From assembly GCA_028691625.1 (NCBI GenBank), contig JAQUYZ010000058.1:1-8014 (forward strand): 8,014 nucleotides of DNA. Reading direction: 5' to 3'. A model generated the notes under the pieces. That model ran no database searches. It had not been told where the DNA came from and saw nothing but the letters and a program-made list of their open reading frames with translations. The position numbers and the translations under genes were made by a program. Shown here one piece after another: positions 1 through 5,241 of the stretch. Position 1 is the stretch's first letter. Every line of letters begins with the position of its first letter. The DNA is from Eubacteriales bacterium. Its GTDB lineage: Bacteria > Bacillota > Clostridia > Peptostreptococcales > Anaerovoracaceae.

Positions 1-1
1 A

Positions 2-1042
2 GAAAGACCGGTTCCGCAAATCGTAGAGAACTGCGAGCACAGTGCTGCCGCTGCGGCGCATAATATCACCTGTGCGATTACAGGGCAGGGGCAAATGGAA
101 AAATATAAGCCGTCCTTCCATGGATTTATGGTTTGCATCGGCGGACGATATGGAGTAGCCAGAGTCGGACTGCCCAATATGATGTTCAACCTGCCATCCT
201 GGCTGGCGATGTTTTCCAAGCATTTGATCAATATTATTTATTTCATTCAGGTTTTGGGATGGAACAAAGTATTCGGCTATATGAGGCATGAGTTTTTCAC
301 CATCAGAAACTGCCGAAGCTTTGTGGGAGGACATTTTTCAAACAGAACGCCGAGCTTTCTGCTGGTGCCGCTTCGTGTATGGCTTGGGGCGGTATGGCTC
401 TTTGAAGGAATCATGAAAGTAACGGAGGGCTGGATGACAACTCCGAAGCTGACAGGCTTTTTCGGCGGTGCGCAGGCCTGGTATGACACGATCATCAACG
501 GCGGCGAAGCCACAACCGACGGAACCAGCGCTGCGACCGGGACCGGTGCCGAGGAAGGGGCTGCGCAGGTTGGAAATGCAGCCACAGAAGCAGGGTCAGT
601 CCTCTTTGACTTCGATTTCTTTGGTCTGATCCAGGCATACTTTGTATCCGGAAAAGAACTGGCCCACTCTACCCTTGCTGATTTGGCATTAAAATTGGAT
701 ATCCCTGTGATGAACTGGTTGATCGATACGCTGATTATGCCCAACGACAGTGTTCAGGTCGCAATGCAGATTTTCATCGTGATTGCCGAGATCCTGATCG
801 GATTGGCTTTGATCGGCGGATTGTTTACCTTCCCTGCAGCCGGGTTTTCACTGATCTTACAGTTCATGTTTGTCACGACCACAGGCTTATATCTTGGTAC
901 ATTCTGGATGATCTTTGCCGGAATCGCGGTATTGATCGGAGCCGGAAGGACCTTCGGCCTCGACTATTATGCGATGCCGATGCTGAAAAAGGGATGGAAG
1001 AAAATACCGGTTGTCAGGAAGTCATATCTCTATCATGATTAA
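2..1042 (+). CDS. ndh2: Type II NADH dehydrogenase fused to a C-terminal DoxX-like membrane domain (5'-truncated)
   Basis: The reading frame is open from base 2, so the gene enters from the left edge; the ATG at 95 is internal. About 346 residues are visible. Residues 3-28 (PVPQIVENCEHSA..., AHNITCAITG) match the C-terminal FAD-side segment of type II NADH dehydrogenases, followed by the usual membrane-associating helix (about residues 64-93). After this comes a second part not found in plain NDH-2: one hydrophobic segment (about 118-138), a long loop with a Gly/Ala/Thr/Glu-rich stretch (about 168-199), then three more membrane segments (about 253-315), which resembles a DoxX four-helix domain. 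Such enzymes oxidise NADH and reduce a quinone without pumping protons. An extended Ndh2 with a membrane C-terminus heads the Listeria EET pathway, and the downstream genes support that role. The NADH- and FAD-binding Rossmann folds lie outside the window, so the assignment rests on the C-terminus and context. Confidence 0.85.
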   Translation, partial: ERPVPQIVENCEHSAAAAAHNITCAITGQGQMEKYKPSFHGFMVCIGGRYGVARVGLPNMMFNLPSWLAMFSKHLINIIYFIQVLGWNKVFGYMRHEFFTIRNCRSFVGGHFSNRTPSFLLVPLRVWLGAVWLFEGIMKVTEGWMTTPKLTGFFGGAQAWYDTIINGGEATTDGTSAATGTGAEEGAAQVGNAATEAGSVLFDFDFFGLIQAYFVSGKELAHSTLADLALKLDIPVMNWLIDTLIMPNDSVQVAMQIFIVIAEILIGLALIGGLFTFPAAGFSLILQFMFVTTTGLYLGTFWMIFAGIAVLIGAGRTFGLDYYAMPMLKKGWKKIPVVRKSYLYHD

Positions 1043-1071
1043 GAAAGCAGCCCTGAAAAAAGGGAGCTTTC
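1043..1071 (+). other. Intergenic hairpin between ndh2 and dmkB-like gene
   Basis: GAAAGC (1043-1048) pairs with GCTTTC (1066-1071), and inside it CCCT (1051-1054) pairs with AGGG (1061-1064) around a GAAAAA loop. The stem starts directly after the ndh2 stop codon. No T-tract follows, so an intrinsic terminator is unlikely. It may stabilise the ndh2 3' end or mark a cleavage site. Function is inferred only. Confidence 0.5.
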
Positions 1072-1092
1072 ATAGACAATAAGGAAGCGATC

Positions 1093-2064
1093 ATGCAGAA
1101 TCACGAAGAAACAAAGTTGAATTATGAAAGTGCTTTTCAGCAAGTAAAAGTTGAGGTGGACAGGATGCTGTCCGCCTCGCCCTTGGTGATCCGGAGTTAT
1201 ACGAAGCATCTGGGCGCCTCGATGGGGAAGTTTATTCGGGCAGCTTCCGTGATCACGTGTGCAATGGACAGGGAGGGACAGATCGGAGAAAAGGCCGTTA
1301 AGCTGGCCGCTTCGATTGAAATCATGCATCTGGCCACACTTGTTCACGATGATGTGATCGATAACGCAGATGTCAGAAGAGGGGAGCTCACGCTTCAAAA
1401 GAAATACGGGAAAAGAACCGCTGTAATCTGCGTTGATTACCTGGTCTGCATGGCCATGAAACTGGCTGCCTCCGCTTCGGAAAAGACCGACGCCGAGGAG
1501 CTTATGAAGCTGGAGATTCCGGATTATATGGGCAGGGTCTGCCTGGGAGAGCTGAATCAGCATATCAATAACGGAAATATCGATTTATCCGTGCACCAGT
1601 ATTTGAAAATCATATCCGGAAAAACAGCAGCGCTTTTTGAAGCATCTTTTTTTACGGGTGCTGCCCTGGTGGAAAAGGACCGGCAGATCGTTAAAAAGTA
1701 TGCAAAACTGGGCCATAATATCGGAATGATCTTCCAGCTGACCGATGACTGCATGGATTTCGAAGAGACCGAAGAAACGGCCCAAAAGCCTGTACAGTCG
1801 GATTATGAGCAAAATGTGATCACACTTCCACTCATATATGCGTTTAAAAATCTTGCTGAGTTTAAGAAAAAAGCCGGGAACCACGATTTGACAAGAAGCG
1901 AGATCAATCAGGCAGTGCAGATGACAGGCGGTTTGAATTATACCAGACTGGTCGCACAAAAATACTACGTGAAATCCCTTCAGCTGATCGAAGAATTGAG
2001 TGCTGCGGAAGCCAAGGAAAGGGAACTGAGATTGATCCTGGACAAGGCATATCGGCTGATATGA
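1093..2064 (+). CDS. dmkB: Polyprenyl diphosphate synthase, DmkB-like
   Basis: This is a 323-residue trans-isoprenyl diphosphate synthase, the usual family length. The first aspartate-rich motif is D86-D87-x-x-D90 followed by R95-R96-G97; K177-T178 is the conserved KT pair; the second aspartate-rich motif is F214-Q215-x-x-D218-D219-x-x-D222. These residues bind Mg and the allylic and isopentenyl diphosphates. A small residue (A81) five positions before the first motif is consistent with a long-chain product, but chain length cannot be read reliably. Two motifs are altered: the N-terminal GGKRxRP is MGKFIRA (44-50), and the conserved Gly/Asp/Gly-rich run after the second motif is degraded to QSDYEQNVITLP. 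The start ATG is preceded by AAGGAAG (1081-1087). It lies 50 bp after ndh2 and 27 bp before the prenyltransferase, which would use its product. In Listeria the paired DmkA/DmkB enzymes make a separate demethylmenaquinone for EET. Confidence 0.85.
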   Translation: MQNHEETKLNYESAFQQVKVEVDRMLSASPLVIRSYTKHLGASMGKFIRAASVITCAMDREGQIGEKAVKLAASIEIMHLATLVHDDVIDNADVRRGELTLQKKYGKRTAVICVDYLVCMAMKLAASASEKTDAEELMKLEIPDYMGRVCLGELNQHINNGNIDLSVHQYLKIISGKTAALFEASFFTGAALVEKDRQIVKKYAKLGHNIGMIFQLTDDCMDFEETEETAQKPVQSDYEQNVITLPLIYAFKNLAEFKKKAGNHDLTRSEINQAVQMTGGLNYTRLVAQKYYVKSLQLIEELSAAEAKERELRLILDKAYRLI

Positions 2065-2091
2065 CCGGTTCGGGAGGAATGGAGCCGATAC

Positions 2092-2997
2092 GTGATCGAG
2101 AGATTTTTAAGTTATGTGGAAATCAAAACGAAGATAACCAGTACCTTTGCATTTCTTTTCACCATTGCGTTTTTATATAATAGGGAACAGCAGATCAATT
2201 GGGGTCTCACCTTGCTCTTTTTTGCAGCAATGCTCTTATTTGATCTGACAACGACGGCAATCAACAATTACATAGACACAAAAACGAATCACCAGACACT
2301 GCAGTTTAAAAGAGGCATTGCTCTTGCGATCATTATCGTATTGCTTGGAATCAGCACGGTGCTGGGTGTGTCGCTGGTCTTTCTGACAGATATCGTTGTA
2401 CTAATGCTCGGCGGGCTTTGCTTTTTATGCGGCATCCTCTATACCTTCGGGCCGGTGCCGATTTCAAGGCAGCCCTGGGGTGAAATTCTATCGGGCGTAT
2501 TCTATGGCTTTTTCATTCCGTTTATTCTGTTGTATATCAACATGCCGGCGGGGACGTATCTGACATTGGACTGGAATCTGCAGACGATAAGTCTTGACCT
2601 GCAGATCGTGCCGATCGTAACGGTGCTGATGCTTTCGGTGATTCCTGTGTGTACCACGGCAAATATTATGCTGGCCAATAACATCTGCGATCTGGAGCAT
2701 GATGTTTTGGTAAAACGGTACACCCTGCCGTATTATTTAGGAAAAAAAGCGTCTCTTTATTTATTCGCAGTCATATATTACGGCACGTATCTGGCGGTAA
2801 TCCTTATGACCGTTTTCAAAATAGTATCTCCGGTCTGCCTGGTTTCTCTGATCTCCTTGATTCCGGTGCAGAAGAACATCAATACGTTTTTCAAGCTTCA
2901 GGATAAGAGCAGGACCTTTGAAGTTTCCATTAAAAATTATGTCATTATTATGGGGACCAATACCGCGCTGCTGTTCATAAGCGGCCTGATCCGGTGA
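2092..2997 (+). CDS. dmkA: UbiA-family prenyltransferase, MenA/DmkA-like (1,4-dihydroxy-2-naphthoate prenyltransferase)
   Basis: A 301-residue membrane protein, close to the 290-310 usual for MenA. It shows the UbiA signatures: N58-N59-x-x-D62 in the first cytoplasmic loop and N196-N197-x-x-D200-x-x-x-D204 in the second, followed by R209 and T211-L212 as in MenA. The segment LYTFGPVPIS...GEILSGVFYG also matches the MenA pattern. The protein is hydrophobic throughout with roughly eight or nine membrane segments. It is expected to join a polyprenyl diphosphate, supplied by the preceding gene, to 1,4-dihydroxy-2-naphthoate, giving demethylmenaquinone in the membrane. The start is GTG at 2092, served by GGAG at 2081-2084; an ATG at 2079 is in another frame. 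No menG-type methylase is visible, which fits a pathway that stops at the demethyl quinone. It could instead be the cell's housekeeping MenA, but the EET neighbours favour the dedicated role. Confidence 0.85.
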   Translation: MIERFLSYVEIKTKITSTFAFLFTIAFLYNREQQINWGLTLLFFAAMLLFDLTTTAINNYIDTKTNHQTLQFKRGIALAIIIVLLGISTVLGVSLVFLTDIVVLMLGGLCFLCGILYTFGPVPISRQPWGEILSGVFYGFFIPFILLYINMPAGTYLTLDWNLQTISLDLQIVPIVTVLMLSVIPVCTTANIMLANNICDLEHDVLVKRYTLPYYLGKKASLYLFAVIYYGTYLAVILMTVFKIVSPVCLVSLISLIPVQKNINTFFKLQDKSRTFEVSIKNYVIIMGTNTALLFISGLIR

Positions 2998-3031
2998 AGA
3001 AGCGCTTCGAAACAATGGAGATGAGGAAAAC

Positions 3032-3424
3032 ATGAAATTTTTTAAAAGAACAGATCTCATAATTATCGTGGGAATTCTTGCAGTCAGCGCAGTGTCCTGG
3101 GTGGTTTACCAATCTGTCTTTGCAGAGGATCAGAGCAAGGCGGAAATATACTATTACTCGGAATTGGTGGAGACAGTGGACCTGAACAGCGGAGAAGAGC
3201 GAACCTTTTCTATTCCGCAGGAGGAGAATGTCATATTTCAGCTGTACCGGGACGGTTCCATCGCTTTTGTCGAATCAGACTGTCCGGACAAGGTTTGCAT
3301 TCATGCGGGAAAGCTGAAAACAGTGGGCCAGTTTGCGGCATGTCTGCCCAATGGAGTCATGGTGAAAATTGTTCCGCAGAAGGAACGCGATGAAGAGGAT
3401 GCAGATTTGGTGATAGGAAACTAG
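3032..3424 (+). CDS. eetA: NusG-domain-II membrane-anchored protein, EetA-like
   Basis: A 130-residue protein with a single N-terminal membrane segment (about residues 8-31) and an outward-facing beta-rich domain of the NusG_II type. The conserved core is visible: C84-P-D-K-x-C89, G93, then a third cysteine in A103-C104-L-P-N107, ending in an acidic tail. Proteins of this family sit beside Gx transporter and FMN-binding genes in many Firmicutes, and the pair corresponds to EetA/EetB of the Listeria EET locus, where they are proposed to carry electrons from quinone to extracytoplasmic flavin. The biochemical mechanism is not established. The three cysteines suggest a disulfide or redox role, which is inference. 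It has a GAGG site (3023-3026) and lies 34 bp after dmkA; the SD of the next gene overlaps its stop codon, so the two are probably translationally coupled. Confidence 0.75.
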   Translation: MKFFKRTDLIIIVGILAVSAVSWVVYQSVFAEDQSKAEIYYYSELVETVDLNSGEERTFSIPQEENVIFQLYRDGSIAFVESDCPDKVCIHAGKLKTVGQFAACLPNGVMVKIVPQKERDEEDADLVIGN

Positions 3425-3435
3425 GAAGGCATAGT

Positions 3436-3975
3436 ATGGTTGGTAAGCTGTTACAGAATGACGGGATGAAAAATCTGAATAAAACGCAGATGCTGGTTTT
3501 GACCTCAATGATCTTTGCATCCGCATTGGTGCTTGCAGTTGTGGAAAACTCACTGCCGCCTTTGCCGATTGCCGTTCCGGGGGTTAAATTCGGCTTATCC
3601 AATATCGCTGTCATGTATGCCTTATTTTTTCTCGGAACGAAGCAGGCCTTCACCATCGGTATCATGAAAGCTGTATTTGTCTTTATCACGAGAGGCGGGA
3701 TTGCCGGGATGCTGAGCTTGTCGGGAGGAATCCTTTCCATCGTGGTGATGATTCTGCTCATGGCAATTTTTCGGGATAAAATCAGCTATTTAATCATCAG
3801 TATTTTTGGCGCATTATTTCACAACGTTGGCCAATTTGTTGTTATAACAGTGATTTATACGGGTATGAATATGTGGGCATACTTTCCCGTTCTGCTCATT
3901 TCAGGGTTGGTGGCGGGAATCGTTACCTCATCCCTTTTAAAGTTTATTATGCCGGCTTTTCATCGGCTGGCTTAA
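3436..3975 (+). CDS. eetB: Gx transporter family / heptaprenyl diphosphate synthase component I-like membrane protein, EetB-like
   Basis: A 179-residue integral membrane protein with about five hydrophobic segments. The family signature is visible: E37-N followed by LPPLP and PGVKFGLSNI (about 48-57), plus the later GALFHNVGQ segment (125-133). This family is annotated both as Gx transporter and as heptaprenyl diphosphate synthase component I, and resembles the membrane (S) subunits of ECF transporters. A true HepPP synthase small subunit is soluble, so that label should not be taken literally here. Next to the NusG-II protein and before the FMN lipoprotein it fits EetB, the second membrane component proposed to relay electrons outward. 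AGGAAGG (3423-3429) overlaps the stop codon of eetA and leaves a 6-nt spacer to the ATG, which supports both this start and coupled translation. Confidence 0.75.
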   Translation: MVGKLLQNDGMKNLNKTQMLVLTSMIFASALVLAVVENSLPPLPIAVPGVKFGLSNIAVMYALFFLGTKQAFTIGIMKAVFVFITRGGIAGMLSLSGGILSIVVMILLMAIFRDKISYLIISIFGALFHNVGQFVVITVIYTGMNMWAYFPVLLISGLVAGIVTSSLLKFIMPAFHRLA

Positions 3976-4110
3976 TAATAAAGGCTGCGGAACAAACCCG
4001 AAGGAAAAAGGTTTGTTCAAACCGGACAAAATCCGGTGAAGCAGCCAAAAAAAGCAATGGCTGCTCAGCAGCCCCCAGTTTAGTCCTAAAAATATTATGG
4101 AGGAATGTCT
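3976..4110 (+). promoter_or_regulatory. Structured pplA leader with mutually exclusive stems (candidate switch or processing element)
   Basis: In this gene-free gap GGCTGC (A, 3983-3988) can pair with GCAGCC (B, 4041-4046), enclosing two perfect hairpins: GAACAAACC/GGTTTGTTC (3990-3998 with 4010-4018) and ACCGGA/TCCGGT (4021-4026 with 4032-4037). Together they form a three-way junction with short joins of 1, 2 and 3 nt. A second GGCTGC (C, 4059-4064) and GCAGCC (D, 4068-4073) form a separate 6-bp hairpin with a TCA loop. Alternatively B and C pair over 8 bp (4040-4047 with 4058-4065), which would break both A:B and C:D. No T-tract follows, so it is not a normal terminator. I could not match it to a riboswitch class I know, and it lacks the FMN riboswitch consensus. 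The pplA ribosome binding site (4099-4103) lies 26 nt after D. Confidence 0.55.
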
Positions 4111-5139
4111 ATGAAAAAGAAATTATCACTTTTGTTAGTAATCGCTATGGTTATGCTCGCATTGGCAGCTTGCGGCGGAGCGGCAGAAGAACCCCCTGCT
4201 GAGGAAACCCCTGCAGCAGAAACAGTGAAAACAGGGCTGGCAGTCATTACATCCGCAGGAAAATCTGTTGACGCCGGTGACGAAAACGGAGTGGCTCAGG
4301 CTGACTCTCTGGCCGTGGCAGTAACGGTTGATGAAGCCGGAACGATTGTAAAATGTGCCATCGATCAGGCGCAGACCAAAATCGAGTTTTCCAAAGAAGG
4401 AAAGATTGTAACTCCCCTTGATACCATTTTCGTAGCCAAGAAAGAAATGGGTGCAGAGTACGGTATGGCGCAAGCATCCAGCATCGGCAAGGAATGGAAC
4501 GAGCAGGCAGATGCGTTTGCAGCCTATGTGGAAGGTAAAACCGTAGAAGAAGTCAAGGGGATCGCCTTAAATGAAGAAGGTGTTCCGACTGAAACAGATT
4601 TAACTTCTTCCGTAACGGTTCACGTAAATGATTTTATCGCAGCAATTGAAAAGGCAGTAGGAAATGCACAGGATCTGGGCGCTTCCCCTGACGATACGCT
4701 TGGACTTGGGATTGTAACCAGTATCGCAAAATCCACAGATGCTGCTGAGGAAGATGGTTTGGCTCAGGCTTATACCTATTATACAGCAACGACTTTTAAT
4801 GCTGACAGCGTGATTACAACCAGCATCATCGATGCTTCTCAAACCAACCTCAACATCTCAACAGAAGGAAAGATCACATCCGACATCAATGCAGATTTCC
4901 GGACGAAGAACGAGCTGGGCGATGCTTACGGTATGAAGCAGGCTTCCGCAATCGGCAAGGAATGGAACGAGCAGGCAAATGCCTTTGCTGCGTATGTGGT
5001 AGGTAAAACAGTGGATGAAGTGAAGGGAATCGCTCTTGAAGAAGGCAGACCGGCCGGAGATGATTTAAAGTCCTCCGTTACCGTACATGTAACCGACTTC
5101 CTCACAATTCTTGATAAAGCATTCAACACAGCAAAATAA
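4111..5139 (+). CDS. pplA: Lipoprotein with two tandem FMN-binding domains, PplA-like extracellular electron carrier
   Basis: A 342-residue lipoprotein. K2-K3-K4 and a hydrophobic stretch lead to the lipobox L18-A-A-C21, followed by a Glu/Pro/Ala-rich tether (about 24-41) and two homologous domains (about 42-183 and 198-338). Each domain ends with D-x-x-S-S-V-T (D163 to T169 and D318 to T324), which fits the flavinylation site of FMN-binding domains, where FMN is joined to the threonine by an ApbE-type transferase; the gene for one follows directly. Listeria PplA likewise carries two covalent FMN groups and is the last protein electron carrier to extracellular acceptors. The start at 4111 is chosen because GGAGG (4099-4103) is 7 nt away; the in-frame ATG at 4105 has a spacer of only 1 nt. 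The gap before the gene and a strong hairpin after it suggest its mRNA level is set apart from the rest of the operon. The flavinylation itself is inferred from motif and context. Confidence 0.87.
   Translation: MKKKLSLLLVIAMVMLALAACGGAAEEPPAEETPAAETVKTGLAVITSAGKSVDAGDENGVAQADSLAVAVTVDEAGTIVKCAIDQAQTKIEFSKEGKIVTPLDTIFVAKKEMGAEYGMAQASSIGKEWNEQADAFAAYVEGKTVEEVKGIALNEEGVPTETDLTSSVTVHVNDFIAAIEKAVGNAQDLGASPDDTLGLGIVTSIAKSTDAAEEDGLAQAYTYYTATTFNADSVITTSIIDASQTNLNISTEGKITSDINADFRTKNELGDAYGMKQASAIGKEWNEQANAFAAYVVGKTVDEVKGIALEEGRPAGDDLKSSVTVHVTDFLTILDKAFNTAK
4234..4659 (+). repeat. FMN-binding domain repeat 1 of pplA
   Basis: Codons 42-183 of the lipoprotein gene align with codons 198-338 at a constant offset of 156 residues until a one-residue insertion (N154) near the end. 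The best conserved part is the block around YGMxQAS and GKEWNEQA, where 27 bases (4483-4509) are identical to 4951-4977. The FMN-site codon for T169 is at 4615-4617. Confidence 0.8.
4702..5124 (+). repeat. FMN-binding domain repeat 2 of pplA
   Basis: This is the second copy of the domain, codons 198-338. Its first half (GLGIVTS..., DGLAQA) is more diverged from repeat 1 than its second half, which keeps the GKEWNEQA block, GKTVDEVKGIAL and DDLKSSVTVHV. The FMN-site codon for T324 is at 5080-5082. Confidence 0.8.
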
Positions 5140-5174
5140 CAAGAAATCACGCTTCATAAGCGGAAAACATGAAA

Positions 5175-5216
5175 AGAGGGATAGGACTGTGCCGTTTCAG
5201 GCCAGACTATCCCTCT
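5175..5216 (+). other. Strong intergenic hairpin after pplA
   Basis: A 10-bp perfect outer stem, AGAGGGATAG (5175-5184) with CTATCCCTCT (5207-5216), continues inward through CTG/CAG (5187-5189 with 5203-5205) and GCC/GGC (5191-5193 with 5200-5202) around a GTTTCA loop. It is one of the most stable-looking structures in the window, but the downstream bases (GTAATGATTAC) hold no T-tract. It is therefore better read as a 3' stabiliser, partial pause or cleavage site separating the pplA message from fmnB than as a full terminator. The fmnB ribosome binding site begins 14 nt downstream. Confidence 0.6.
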
Positions 5217-5241
5217 GTAATGATTACTTGGAGGAATGAGC

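Noticed and set aside
277..744. Open minus-strand frame of 155 codons inside ndh2
   Set aside because: It lies opposite a well-supported conserved gene, has no recognisable protein features, and its Ala/Ser/Pro-rich stretch simply mirrors the low-complexity insert of the DoxX part.
1039..1563. Open minus-strand frame of 174 codons opposite the dmkB-like gene
   Set aside because: The plus-strand frame carries intact catalytic motifs throughout; the reverse frame shows no family pattern or convincing ribosome site.
3436..3975. Reading the Gx-family gene as a true heptaprenyl diphosphate synthase subunit partner of the dmkB-like gene
   Set aside because: The protein is an integral membrane protein with ECF-like character and lies beside the NusG-II gene, which fits EetB better than a soluble synthase subunit.
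4059..4073. GGCTGC/GCAGCC hairpin as an intrinsic terminator before pplA
   Set aside because: The bases after it are CCCAGTTTAG with no T-tract, and pplA follows with a normal SD, so simple termination is not supported.
3976..4080. FMN, cobalamin or c-di-GMP riboswitch identity for the pplA leader
   Set aside because: The conserved cores of these classes that I know are absent; only a general multi-stem architecture can be supported.
3873..4202. Plus-strand frame of 109 codons spanning the end of eetB, the gap and the start of pplA
   Set aside because: It overlaps two well-supported genes in another frame, and the gap is better explained by paired RNA segments. Its product resembles no known protein.
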